NCBI RefSeq assembly: GCF_918698085.1
Contig: NZ_CAKKLP010000001.1
Coordinates: forward strand, 620,001-684,000
From: Chryseobacterium sp. Bi04
GTDB taxonomy: Bacteria; Bacteroidota; Bacteroidia; Flavobacteriales; Weeksellaceae
Direction: 5' to 3'
DNA length: 64,000 nucleotides
The notes under the pieces are model-generated. The model was not told the DNA's origin, made no database searches, and was given only the letters and a program-made list of their open reading frames with translations. Numbering within the stretch: the stretch's first letter is position 1; each line of letters starts with the position of its first letter. A program made the position numbers and the translations under genes. Shown here one piece after another: positions 16,958 to 25,378 of the stretch.

Positions 16958-17458
16958 TTAAAATAGGATATAATTCTGTTGATCTCTGGGCATTTTTAAA
17001 AGGGTTTTCCAATTGATTTTAATAAGGTCTTTCCCTGAAGGGATATTCTTTTTCTCAAAGTGGGGAAGGTCTTTGAATGATTTCCAGTTTCCACCCCAAT
17101 CCCAGCCGTGTCTGGCAAATATTTTTACACATTCGTACCAGTCGGCAACCTGATCATTATCCCAGTCTTTTGCAGTATCCCAGCTTACGGTTTTTCCATC
17201 AGTAATCATACAGATATCTACAGCAAGACCATAATTATGAATACTTTGCCCGGCTTTGGCATTAGTTACTTTTTTTCCTGAAGTAAGCCTTCCAATGGCA
17301 TAAAGCCTTTCCTGTTCTTCAAAAGACCTCAGACCCTGGGTGATCCTTATTTTTGCTCTTCCGGTAAGTGCTTTGTCACATTCTTTAATGATCTGCTTTA
17401 CTTCATCCCTGATCAGTGGGTGAAGTGTCTGGATTCTTTCTGATGTTACTTTGTCCAT
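16958..17458 (-). CDS. Endolysin-type M15 peptidase (L-alanyl-D-glutamate endopeptidase-like)
   Basis: A 166-aa zinc peptidase of the M15C/VanY type used by phages such as T5 as endolysin. Zinc ligands are visible: His74 and Asp81 in QSIHNYGLAVDI and His133 in DLPHFEKK. GLRSFEEQERLYA and HGWDWGGNWKSF are also typical. There is no signal peptide, so the enzyme would accumulate in the cytoplasm and reach peptidoglycan only after membrane damage. No phage structural gene is near. The gene has its own palindrome promoter (E) with a ~15-nt leader, and the patatin gene follows. A domesticated lysis enzyme is the simplest reading. Confidence 0.88.
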   Translation of the reverse strand: MDKVTSERIQTLHPLIRDEVKQIIKECDKALTGRAKIRITQGLRSFEEQERLYAIGRLTSGKKVTNAKAGQSIHNYGLAVDICMITDGKTVSWDTAKDWDNDQVADWYECVKIFARHGWDWGGNWKSFKDLPHFEKKNIPSGKDLIKINWKTLLKMPRDQQNYILF

Positions 17459-17477
17459 ATTTTTTACTATTATAGAG

Positions 17478-17511
17478 CAAAGGTATAGGACGGAAGCGAC
17501 GAAACTTGACG
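17478..17511 (-). promoter_or_regulatory. Promoter-operator E, upstream of the M15 peptidase
   Basis: CGTCAAGTTTCGTCG (17497-17511), the weakest palindrome of the six, 14 nt, then a perfect -7 box TACCTTTG (17478-17485). The ATG is 19 nt downstream. Confidence 0.75.
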
Positions 17512-17643
17512 TGTTTTAATTGATTTTTTACTATTTTAAATCTCCTTCTTTATGAGAAAAGATACTGTTGGGATATTATTATACAACTTCTAATTAAGTT
17601 TTGATAAGGTTGAAAAAATGGCTCCGAAAATGCAGATTGATTG

Positions 17644-17651
17644 TATATTTG
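17644..17651 (+). promoter_or_regulatory. -7 box of the Na+/H+ antiporter gene
   Basis: TATATTTG fits TAnnTTTG. It overlaps the start of the longest open frame (17641), so translation must begin further down, at 17677 or 17719. Confidence 0.5.
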
Positions 17652-17718
17652 TAAGAGAATCTGTCTTCAGATAATAATGAAGATAACAGATGGAAAAATT
17701 AAAAAAAACACAATATCA

Positions 17719-19302
17719 ATGCACACCGTTTTACCCTTTTTATTGGCGATGATAGCCGCTATTGTATTATTAAATATGTGGGCTGTTAAATTAAAAATTG
17801 CTTATCCTATCTTACTGGTTGTATTTGGACTTCTTGTCAGTTTTATACCCGGTTTACCTGCTGTAAAGATCAATCCGGATCTTATTTTTTTTATATTCTT
17901 ACCACCACTGTTATTTGAAGCCGCCTGGTCAATTTCCTTTAAAGAAATGAAGAGATGGTGGCGGATTATTGGAAGCTTTGCTTTCCTTGTGGTATTTTTT
18001 ACCGCATTTTCAGTGGCCATTGCTGCCAATTATTTTATTCCGGGATTTACTATTGCTCTGGGGTTTTTATTGGGAGGCATTGTGTCTCCACCAGATGCCG
18101 TAAGTACAGGTGCCATTATGAAATTTGTGAAGATTCCCAATACAACGTCAGCTATTCTGGAAGGAGAAAGTTTACTTAACGATGCTTCTTCACTTATTAT
18201 TTTCCGTTTTGCATTAATCGCTGTAGGAACCGGACAATTTGTATGGCAGGATGCTTCTTTAGATTTCTTATGGATGATGATTGGAGGATCAGGAATTGGA
18301 TTATTACTGGGCTGGATTTTTGTACAAGCCCACAAACGTCTTCCTACGGAGGCTTCTTCAGATATTGCACTCACTTTAATTGAACCTTACTTAATGTATT
18401 GGGTAGCCGAACAGTTTCATAGCTCCGGAGTATTGGCTGTGGTATGTGGTGGATTATATATGTCAGGTAAAAGATTGATATTTTTAAACAGTACCAGCCG
18501 CATAAGAGGATATAGCGTCTGGGAAAGTTTTGTATTTATTCTGAATGGGATTGTATTTTTAATTATCGGATTGGAGCTTCCGGAAATTGTAGGTGGGCTG
18601 CGTTCCGAAGGAATAGCCTTAAAGACTGCTATTAATTATGGAGTATTAGTAACCGTCATTCTTATCGCTGCCAGAATAATAAGCTCCTATGCCGCAATGA
18701 TTGCCACGATTATTTTTCGCCCTTCTGTAGCTCCCAGGGCATCTTCCACGGGAAGGCGCCTGATGATGCCTCTTTTACTTGGATGGACGGGAATGAGGGG
18801 AGTAGTATCCCTGGCAGCAGCACTTGCTATTCCTATAAGTCTTGAAAATGGGACCCCTTTTCCAAACAGAAACCTTATATTATTTATCACTTTTGTAGTG
18901 ATATTGCTTACCCTTCTGGTACAAGGACTTACATTGCCTTATTTTATAAAATATGGAAAGGTATTTGAGGATTTTATAGATGAAGAAAAAGAAGAGTTAG
19001 CCCGGAAGGAAGTCAAACAAAAATTAAGAGAACACGTTTATCATTTTCTTAAAAATAAGCATGAAAGTGAACTTCACAGTCATGCAGGAATAGAACGGCT
19101 GTTGAGACATTGGGAAGAAAAAAATAAAGCCAATGATGCAGACTGGATGAACGAAAAATTCAAAGCTGTTTTTATTGAAATGCTTGAAAGTCAAAGGCAG
19201 TTTCTCACAGAGCTTAATAAGGATATTTCGATTGATGAAGAAATCATTCGTCATCAGCTTTTTCAGCTTGATCTGGAAGAAGAACGTCTGAAAATGATCT
19301 AA
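17719..19302 (+). CDS. Na+/H+ antiporter (CPA1 family)
   Basis: A 527-aa inner-membrane protein with 12 or so hydrophobic segments and a ~120-residue charged cytosolic tail. CPA1 hallmarks: FIFLPPLLFEAAW, GFLLGGIVSPPDAVSTGA, LEGESLLNDASSLI (the ND pair of the transport site) and GWTGMRGVVSLAAALAIP. It exchanges Na+ (or K+) for protons to control pH and salt. Residues before MHTVLPFLL are polar, and family members start close to this Met. ATG 17677 is the alternative. It is divergent from the M15 gene and is not obviously part of the palindrome regulon. Confidence 0.92.
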   Translation: MHTVLPFLLAMIAAIVLLNMWAVKLKIAYPILLVVFGLLVSFIPGLPAVKINPDLIFFIFLPPLLFEAAWSISFKEMKRWWRIIGSFAFLVVFFTAFSVAIAANYFIPGFTIALGFLLGGIVSPPDAVSTGAIMKFVKIPNTTSAILEGESLLNDASSLIIFRFALIAVGTGQFVWQDASLDFLWMMIGGSGIGLLLGWIFVQAHKRLPTEASSDIALTLIEPYLMYWVAEQFHSSGVLAVVCGGLYMSGKRLIFLNSTSRIRGYSVWESFVFILNGIVFLIIGLELPEIVGGLRSEGIALKTAINYGVLVTVILIAARIISSYAAMIATIIFRPSVAPRASSTGRRLMMPLLLGWTGMRGVVSLAAALAIPISLENGTPFPNRNLILFITFVVILLTLLVQGLTLPYFIKYGKVFEDFIDEEKEELARKEVKQKLREHVYHFLKNKHESELHSHAGIERLLRHWEEKNKANDADWMNEKFKAVFIEMLESQRQFLTELNKDISIDEEIIRHQLFQLDLEEERLKMI

Positions 19303-19335
19303 GGCTAAATATGCAACGGATACTGTTTTTGAAGA

Positions 19336-19369
19336 CCAAATTAAAGCGCTGATGCGACAAAACCTGTCG
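19336..19369 (-). promoter_or_regulatory. Promoter-operator F, between the antiporter and umuC
   Basis: Perfect palindrome CGACAGGTTTTGTCG (19355-19369), 14 nt, then TAATTTGG (19336-19343), one mismatch from the -7 consensus. Polarity is the same as A-E, so a transcript would run leftward, antisense to the antiporter 3' end. The palindrome is ~118 bp upstream of the umuC start and could also act on that gene. No minus-strand gene is visible downstream. Confidence 0.6.
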
Positions 19370-19456
19370 TATTATAAAAAAATAATTATTTAAAATACAG
19401 TATGTTAAAAGTGATGTTAATGTTTAACTGAAACTGATTTTATACTTTAAAAGTTA

Positions 19457-19464
19457 TAATTTTG
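19457..19464 (+). promoter_or_regulatory. -7 box of the umuC-like gene
   Basis: TAATTTTG, a perfect TAnnTTTG match, 22 nt before the ATG. No good -33 box is seen, so an activator may help. Confidence 0.5.
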
Positions 19465-19486
19465 CAATATATATTCACACTTCATC

Positions 19487-20758
19487 ATGTATGCCCTCGT
19501 AGATTGCAATAACTTTTTTGTTTCCTGTGAAAGGACTTTAGACCCTTCCCTTGAAAACAAACCCGTTGTGGTTCTTTCCAATAACGATGGATGTGTGGTA
19601 TCCCGGAGCAAAGAAGCAAAAGAGCTGGGAATTCCTATGGCAGCTCCTGCTTTTAAATATAAAGAACTCTTCCAGAAGTATGATGTGAAAAGCTTTTCGG
19701 CAAAATTTGAATTGTACAACTACAAAAGCCAGCAGGTGATCAATATTGCTAAATCTTACGTTATTGAATACGAAGTATACAGCATTGATGAGCTTTTCCT
19801 TGATTTGACAGGCTTTAAGTATATTGATATCCATGAATATTGCGATAACATCAGAAAAGAAATTGAAGAAAAAGAAAATATTCCTGTAAGTATAGGAATT
19901 GCCCCCACCAAAACGTTGTGTAAAGTGGCCAACAGAATCGTTAAAGACTTTCCTGCTCAGTTTAAAGGGGTATATATTCTGGATACGCCTGAAAAAATTG
20001 AGAAAGCCCTGAAATGGCTCAATATAGGTGATGTATGGGGAATAGGAAGGAAGCTGGCTGTAAAAATGAATGACAATGGGGTTTACAAAGCTTGGGATCT
20101 TCTTCAGAAACCTGAAATGTGGATCCGCAAGATTATGGGAATTCACGGAGTAAGAATGCTTAACGAGCTGAAAGGAATCCGCCAGCTGGAACTGGATGCT
20201 CCATCGCCGAAAAAATCTATAGCCGTTACCCGAAGCTTTATGGAAATGCTGACACAAAAAGAGGAGGTACGGGAAAGAGTAGAAACTTTTGGAATGTATT
20301 GCTCGGAAAGACTGCGAAAACAAAGCACATGCTGTAAAATGATCACCGTTTTTGTGCAGACCAATCGTTTCAGAAAAGATCTTCCCGAATATAGAAATGC
20401 AGTGACCCGGATCCTTTCCAATCCTACCAATTCCTCCATTATAATAGGAAGAGTGGTGAATGAGCTTTTTGAATCAATTTATAAAGATGGTTTTCATTAT
20501 AAAAGAGCCGGCGTTATGGTCAATGATTTTGTTCCCGAAGATCAAAGACAGATTGGTCTTTTTGAAGAAGATACCCAAAACCAACACCTTCCTGTAATGA
20601 AAGCCATGGATGCTATGAACAGGAAGTTTGGAAAAGATAAAGTGCGTCTTGGAAGTATGAGCGGCGAAAATACCTTTGGCCGGGCACAGCTGTCCCCTGA
20701 ATATGAAGCTTTCTTAAAGAAAAATACACTTCCTGAAGCTAATTTTAGGTTTCATTAG
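19487..20758 (+). CDS. umuC: Y-family DNA polymerase, UmuC-like
   Basis: A 423-aa translesion DNA polymerase. Catalytic carboxylates are present: Asp6 in ALVDCNNFF and Asp101-Glu102 in YSIDELFLDLTG. UmuC-type features are also present: CERTLDP at 14-20, VLSNNDGCVVSRS, the helix-hairpin-helix IGDVWGIGRK, and the C-terminal FGKDKVRLGSMSGE...RAQLSPEY. It copies past damaged bases at the cost of mutation. Usually umuC follows umuD; here there is no umuD, only the palindrome site F upstream, so control by the WYL regulator rather than LexA is a possibility. The gene stands alone and converges on the DUF1801 gene. Confidence 0.94.
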   Translation: MYALVDCNNFFVSCERTLDPSLENKPVVVLSNNDGCVVSRSKEAKELGIPMAAPAFKYKELFQKYDVKSFSAKFELYNYKSQQVINIAKSYVIEYEVYSIDELFLDLTGFKYIDIHEYCDNIRKEIEEKENIPVSIGIAPTKTLCKVANRIVKDFPAQFKGVYILDTPEKIEKALKWLNIGDVWGIGRKLAVKMNDNGVYKAWDLLQKPEMWIRKIMGIHGVRMLNELKGIRQLELDAPSPKKSIAVTRSFMEMLTQKEEVRERVETFGMYCSERLRKQSTCCKMITVFVQTNRFRKDLPEYRNAVTRILSNPTNSSIIIGRVVNELFESIYKDGFHYKRAGVMVNDFVPEDQRQIGLFEEDTQNQHLPVMKAMDAMNRKFGKDKVRLGSMSGENTFGRAQLSPEYEAFLKKNTLPEANFRFH

Positions 20759-20816
20759 TCTTTATTCCTGTCTTATGTTTAAATGTCTTGAAAATTCTGT
20801 TTCTTTCCCGAAGTCT

Positions 20817-21428
20817 CTACTTCCTCTCATATTTCCAATTCCGCCCTTTCCCTTCTGCAATCCATTCAAGGGCCTGTTCCATCCTTTTATTCCGGGTGGC
20901 TTCAGTTTTAGCTTCAGTGATCCAGGTGATGTATTCTTTTCTGAAGGACGGTGAAGCTTTCTCAAAGACGTCCAATGCTTTTGCATTAGCGTGTAAAGCA
21001 TCATGAAAATATTCCGGAACCTCCATCTCTGTTTTAGAAGGAGCTGCTTTCTTCATGGTAACTCCCATGTCCGTAAGCTCCATAGCCTCTTTAATGGCTT
21101 TTTTAAGTTGAAGTTTTGAAGGAAGATCTTCCATTTTGGTGATCTTGCCCAAGCTGAACATCGAACTCTTTTCGGCTGTAGTTTCTATTTCCTTTAAAGT
21201 TTTCATTTCCTGGTGTAGCCAGAACCCAAGACTGCAATAGTGCTTAAAAGAAGTAATAGAGCAGAGAATCTTTCCTTTATACATGAAGGTGGGAAACTTC
21301 CATTTGATGGCTTCTTCTGCATCAGGGCAGGCTTCATGAATTATTTCACGAAGATAAATTAAGACAGGTTGAGCAAAATCCGGGGATTTATCGATATATT
21401 CATCAACTTTGATGCTGTATTTTTCCAT
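20817..21428 (-). CDS. DUF1801 / YdeI-OmpD-associated family protein
   Basis: A 203-aa cytosolic protein of two parts. The N-terminal ~110 residues match DUF1801 (CPDAEEAIKWKFPTFMYKGKILCSI). The C-terminal ~70 resemble the YdeI/OmpD-associated domain (EVPEYFHDALHANAKALDVFEKASPSFRKEYITWITEAKTEATR, given here only as its region, residues ~134-178). Function is not established for either. ATG 21428 is preferred over an upstream frame, as it falls 4 bp after the stop of the serine hydrolase gene, giving a two-gene operon. Confidence 0.83.
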   Translation of the reverse strand: MEKYSIKVDEYIDKSPDFAQPVLIYLREIIHEACPDAEEAIKWKFPTFMYKGKILCSITSFKHYCSLGFWLHQEMKTLKEIETTAEKSSMFSLGKITKMEDLPSKLQLKKAIKEAMELTDMGVTMKKAAPSKTEMEVPEYFHDALHANAKALDVFEKASPSFRKEYITWITEAKTEATRNKRMEQALEWIAEGKGRNWKYERK

Positions 21429-21432
21429 GTTT

Positions 21433-22566
21433 TTATTGAAATAATTGTACGGTTTCATTCACCAGGAACCCTACCTGGTCCGGCCTTCCTCTGTCATTTT
21501 TAGGACTGTTGAAGTAGCTTCCCGTTCTTACAATGACCATATTATGTTCAGGGATTATAATGATATACTGCCCCTGAAGTCCCAGAAAATAATAATGTTT
21601 GATTGGGTTGTCGTGATTGATCCAAAGGCCCATTCCGTAAATGTTTTCAGACTTTTCTGTAGGAGTTCTCATGTGTTCAATAAAATCTGTATTAAGAATC
21701 TGCTGATCCCCAACTTTGCCATCATTCAGAAATAGCTGTCCCAATTTGGCAAAGTCTCTCGCATTGGAGTGGATGCAGCAGTATGCTTTTTCTATTCCGT
21801 GGTTGTCTGTGCTCCATTTGGCATTTTGTTCCATGCCCAACGGAATCCAGAATTTTTCAGAGAGGTAACTTGCCAGAGGTTTTCCTAATGCTTTTCTTAC
21901 CGCAAAACCCAGAAGCTGTGTAGATCCGCTTTGGTATTCAAACCTTGTTCCCGGCTCTTCTTTAAAATTTCTTGTGAGCACGGCTTTTACAAGATTTTTC
22001 CCGTAATAGGCTTTAGCGTTGGGAAGGAAAGGATTATTGTAATTCTCATCCCAGTCAAGTCCGGCTTCCATTTGAGCCAGATTTTTAAGTGTGACTGTAT
22101 TTCCGAATGTTTTCTCTTTGAGTTCAGGATAAAATCCTGAAATTTTTTCATCAATACTTCCTATAATACCTTCTTCCAGAGCTTTCCCCAGAAGCATTAC
22201 CGTAACGGCTTTTGCCATAGAGAAAGAGTTGGTCTGTGAAAGCTGATTATAGCCGGCCCAATACTGCTCGTGCAGAATTTTACCATTTCGGATCACCACA
22301 AAAGCAGCCGTTTTAGACGTTTTTAAATTATCAATTAAATGCTTCGGTAATTCCTTTTGGTTGTAACCGGAATCTTCTTCCCAGAGCTCGGGTGCTTCAG
22401 TATCAATAGGGTTGCTGGGGAAAAGATCTCCGTCATCAATATAGGCGCTTGATTTTCCTTTAAGGTAGGTTTTGGAAATACCACTAAACAAATAATCATA
22501 TCCCAAAAAATAAGCTGCCACAGCACCTGCTGCCGCTCCACCTATCATATACTTTAATATTCTCAT
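21433..22566 (-). CDS. Serine hydrolase (class C beta-lactamase/DD-peptidase fold), membrane-anchored
   Basis: A 377-aa protein with a single N-terminal membrane segment (ILKYMIGGAAAGAVAAYFL). The active-site SxxK is SMAK (about residues 116-119), preceded by LSQTNSF; a Tyr motif is in RFEYQSGSTQLLG. This fold covers penicillin-binding proteins, esterases and beta-lactamases; the 6-aminohexanoate-dimer-hydrolase-like subgroup is the nearest by eye. A specific substrate cannot be given. ATG 22566 is chosen over a GTG two codons upstream. It is followed at 4 bp by the DUF1801 gene. Confidence 0.88.
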   Translation of the reverse strand: MRILKYMIGGAAAGAVAAYFLGYDYLFSGISKTYLKGKSSAYIDDGDLFPSNPIDTEAPELWEEDSGYNQKELPKHLIDNLKTSKTAAFVVIRNGKILHEQYWAGYNQLSQTNSFSMAKAVTVMLLGKALEEGIIGSIDEKISGFYPELKEKTFGNTVTLKNLAQMEAGLDWDENYNNPFLPNAKAYYGKNLVKAVLTRNFKEEPGTRFEYQSGSTQLLGFAVRKALGKPLASYLSEKFWIPLGMEQNAKWSTDNHGIEKAYCCIHSNARDFAKLGQLFLNDGKVGDQQILNTDFIEHMRTPTEKSENIYGMGLWINHDNPIKHYYFLGLQGQYIIIIPEHNMVIVRTGSYFNSPKNDRGRPDQVGFLVNETVQLFQ

Positions 22567-22640
22567 ATTCACGTGAATCGGTCTCTAACAAATTTAAAAT
22601 AATTTAGTTAGAAAAATGAAAATGAATCAGTAAATCATCG

Positions 22641-22671
22641 AAATAAAAAAGCCCTGAAATTATTCAAGGCT
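22641..22671 (-). terminator. Terminator of the lipoprotein gene
   Basis: AGCCtTGAA/TTCAgGGCT stem, followed on the minus strand by TTTTTT, 24 bp after the stop at 22695. Confidence 0.85.
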
Positions 22672-22694
22672 AAGTATGGTAATAAATAAGATCA

Positions 22695-23516
22695 TTACTT
22701 GTTGTACTCATAAAGATAAGTATGCTTATTGGTTCCCAAAGCAGAACTGGTATATGTCATAACCGATTTGGTAGGATAATCGGAACTGTTAAGCGTATGA
22801 ACCCCGGTGGTTCCACGTGTTCCACTTACGGTTCCTGAATAACTTCCGTTGTAGCTTAACAGGTTATTGTAAGCCATTTCACCATCATCAAGCGAAAACA
22901 TCTCCATTTTTACGAAACCTTTTACATTTTTCATAGGATGGTTATTGGAGTCATACATAAATGTGGCATTGTATGTAGTTCCATTGCTCGTATAGCTGGA
23001 AGAAGCTATATTCCCGTTAGAATTAAGATAAACATCTTTCTGAACGTATTGTATATTGGAATAAGTTCCTGTTGACGGATTATATGTAGCGGAGCTATAC
23101 TTATTATACCTTACATGGTTATCGCTCAGGTACTGGTAGTTTTCTGTATATACCAACGTTCCAGCCTGTTCTTTATCAGTCACTTTTTCAGAAGCAAGCC
23201 TTCCGTTAGAATAGGTAAATTCTCTCATGAATTTCATGACTCCATTCCTGAACAATTCAGTTTTTACGATATTATCCCCGTCATAAGTGTATACTTCCTT
23301 TTCGTTGTCTGTAACGTCAAAAGACTCAGTTATTTTATTTCCGTCGTACTTATATTCTATAACATAAGATTGTCCGTCCTGAGTAACTTCGGTAAATTTT
23401 TTTAAAAGATAAGGGGTATTGTCATTAGTATTGTTGTTGTCTTCCGGATTATCGTTGGATGAGCTGCAACTTACGATCACTGCCATAGCCAGTGATGAAA
23501 TAATTAATTTCTTCAT
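22695..23516 (-). CDS. Uncharacterised lipoprotein with YD-like beta repeats
   Basis: A 273-aa lipoprotein: signal MKKLIISSLAMAVIVSC with the lipid Cys at 17, then an Asn/Asp/Ser-rich linker. The rest has repeated Y-x-Y-D-G/N strands (EYKYDGNKI, YTYDGDNIV, FTYSNGRLA, FMYDSNNHP), as in many Bacteroidota surface lipoproteins and distantly like YD repeats. The acidic residues after Cys17 (SSSNDNPED) may favour export to the surface. Function unknown. Single gene with its own terminator. Confidence 0.75.
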   Translation of the reverse strand: MKKLIISSLAMAVIVSCSSSNDNPEDNNNTNDNTPYLLKKFTEVTQDGQSYVIEYKYDGNKITESFDVTDNEKEVYTYDGDNIVKTELFRNGVMKFMREFTYSNGRLASEKVTDKEQAGTLVYTENYQYLSDNHVRYNKYSSATYNPSTGTYSNIQYVQKDVYLNSNGNIASSSYTSNGTTYNATFMYDSNNHPMKNVKGFVKMEMFSLDDGEMAYNNLLSYNGSYSGTVSGTRGTTGVHTLNSSDYPTKSVMTYTSSALGTNKHTYLYEYNK

Positions 23517-23589
23517 AGTTATTATTTTTTTAGTTTTAAAAGTTCTCCAAAAATAATAATTTCCGTAATATATTCATCTATTGTGTGTA

Positions 23590-23619
23590 AAAATAAAAAA
23601 GCCCTGAAAAATCAGGACT
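23590..23619 (-). terminator. Terminator of glyS
   Basis: AGtCCTGA/TCAGGgCT stem, one mismatch, followed by TTTTTTATTTTT on the minus strand, directly after the stop at 23626. Confidence 0.85.
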
Positions 23620-23625
23620 CTTACA

Positions 23626-25167
23626 TTATATTTTAGAAAGTAAATTTCTGAAGTTGGTTTTCTCATCAATGATCCTTCTAAGTTCAGAAACAGGAACTCT
23701 TTCCTGCTTCATCGTGTCTCTGTCTCTTATCGTTACGGTGTGATCCGTTAGAGAGTCATGATCAATGGTGATACAGTAAGGCGTACCAATCGCATCCTGT
23801 CTTCTGTATCGTTTTCCGATCGCATCTTTTTCTTCATAAAATAAGTTGAAATCATATTTCAGGTCGTTGAAGATATTTTCTGCATACTCTGCTAAACCAT
23901 CTTTCTTCATCAATGGAAGAATAGCTGCTTTAATTGGTGCTAAGGCTGGTGGTAAAGATAAGACCGTTCTCTCAGATCCGTCTTCCAATACTTCATCTCT
24001 TAAACAATGAGAGAAGATGGAAAGAAATAATCTGTCTAAACCTACCGAAGTTTCCACCACATAAGGAACATAGTTTTCGTTTCTTTCAGGATCAAAGAAC
24101 TGAAGTTTTCTTCCTGAGAATTCTTCGTGAGCCTTTAAGTCGAAATCCGTTCTTGAGTGAATCCCTTCCAATTCTTTAAATCCAAACGGGAAGTTGAACT
24201 CAATATCAGCCGCTGCATTCGCATAGTGAGCCAGTTTCTCATGATCATGGAATCTGTAATTGTCATTCCCTAATCCTAGAGCCAGGTGCCAGTTCAGGCG
24301 TTTTTGCTTCCATTGTTCGTAGAACTCTAATTCAGTGCCGGGAGTAACGAAGAATTGCATTTCCATCTGTTCAAATTCACGCATTCTGAAGATAAACTGT
24401 CTGGCAACAATCTCATTTCTGAATGCCTTACCAATCTGTGCAATACCAAAAGGAAGTCTATGACGTGAAGTTTTCTGAACATTCAGGAAGTTAACGAAAA
24501 TACCCTGAGCTGTTTCCGGTCTCAGGTAAAGATCCATAGCACTGTCTGCGGAAGCACCAAGCTTAGTTCCGAACATTAAGTTGAACTGTCTTACTTCCGT
24601 CCAGTTTTTAGAACCCGTATCAGGATCAGCAATTTCAAGCTCTTCAATTAAAGATTTTACATCAGCAAGATCTTCGTTTTCCAAAGATTTTGCCAGCCTT
24701 GAAAGAATAGCCTCTCTTTTTGCTCTGTATTCCAAAACTTTTGGATTGGTAGCTTCAAACTGAGTTTTATCGAAAGAATCACCGAATCTTTTCGCTGCCT
24801 TTTCGATCTCTTTATTCTCTTTATCTTCAATTTTAGCGCAGTAGTCTTCTACCAAAACATCTGCTCTGAAACGCTTCTTAGAATCTTTATTATCAATCAA
24901 TGGATCATTGAAAGCATCTACGTGGCCCGATGCCTTCCATGTAGTAGGGTGCATAAGGATTGCCGAATCAATACCCACAATATTTTCGTTAAGCTGTACC
25001 ATAGCTTTCCACCAGTATTGTTTGATATTATTTTTAAGTTCAGCCCCGTTCTGTCCATAATCATAAACAGCGGATAAACCATCATAGATCTCACTCGATG
25101 GGAAAATAAAACCATATTCTTTAGCGTGAGAAATCACTTTCTTGAAAACATCTTCTTGCTTTGCCAT
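23626..25167 (-). CDS. glyS: Glycyl-tRNA synthetase (single-chain type)
   Basis: A 513-aa class II aminoacyl-tRNA synthetase that charges tRNA-Gly. It is the one-polypeptide alpha2 form, not the bacterial alpha/beta GlyQ/GlyS form. Visible parts: WKASGHVDAFNDPL near the N-terminus, LRPETAQGIFVNF and the motif 2 region FRNEIVARQFIFRMREFEQME, given here as residues around 230-250, motif 3 in VVETSVGLDRLFLSIF, and the anticodon-binding domain from LPPALAPIKAAILPL. Zinc-ligand insertion is reduced. Single gene. Confidence 0.96.
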   Translation of the reverse strand: MAKQEDVFKKVISHAKEYGFIFPSSEIYDGLSAVYDYGQNGAELKNNIKQYWWKAMVQLNENIVGIDSAILMHPTTWKASGHVDAFNDPLIDNKDSKKRFRADVLVEDYCAKIEDKENKEIEKAAKRFGDSFDKTQFEATNPKVLEYRAKREAILSRLAKSLENEDLADVKSLIEELEIADPDTGSKNWTEVRQFNLMFGTKLGASADSAMDLYLRPETAQGIFVNFLNVQKTSRHRLPFGIAQIGKAFRNEIVARQFIFRMREFEQMEMQFFVTPGTELEFYEQWKQKRLNWHLALGLGNDNYRFHDHEKLAHYANAAADIEFNFPFGFKELEGIHSRTDFDLKAHEEFSGRKLQFFDPERNENYVPYVVETSVGLDRLFLSIFSHCLRDEVLEDGSERTVLSLPPALAPIKAAILPLMKKDGLAEYAENIFNDLKYDFNLFYEEKDAIGKRYRRQDAIGTPYCITIDHDSLTDHTVTIRDRDTMKQERVPVSELRRIIDEKTNFRNLLSKI

Positions 25168-25270
25168 AATTTTTTTAACGTCTGATGTGCAAAAATATGA
25201 ATTTGAATTCCAATTCCATGAAATTCAACAAAAAAAGCAGTAAATAAAAGTTCAAAAATTTACATTTTAA

Positions 25271-25350
25271 TTTCCAGGAGCCGGGAACCTGCTTTCACTA
25301 CTCGCTATTCCTACAAAATGAGCTCAAACATACCACTCAATCAGGGCTAG
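25271..25350 (-). repeat. Interspersed repeat, copy 1 (TAGCCCyGATTG family)
   Basis: On the minus strand it starts CTAGCCCTGATTGAGTGG and runs to AGTGAAAGCAGG plus a GC-rich tail. The related copy at 26265-26332 has the same head and tail. Together they flank the truC-like gene in opposite orientations. I remember similar noncoding elements from other flavobacterial genomes but cannot check. Confidence 0.55.
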
Positions 25351-25378
25351 ATCAGTCGAAAATTTCTATTTTTGTTCC

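Noticed and set aside
15733..17458. CBASS or prophage as explanation of patatin plus M15 peptidase
   Set aside because: No CD-NTase gene and no Cap accessory genes are present, and no phage capsid, tail, integrase or holin gene is nearby. The palindrome regulon explains the grouping better.
19303..19486. LexA-type SOS box before umuC
   Set aside because: No LexA-like operator or lexA/umuD gene was found; the only palindrome is the WYL-regulon type.
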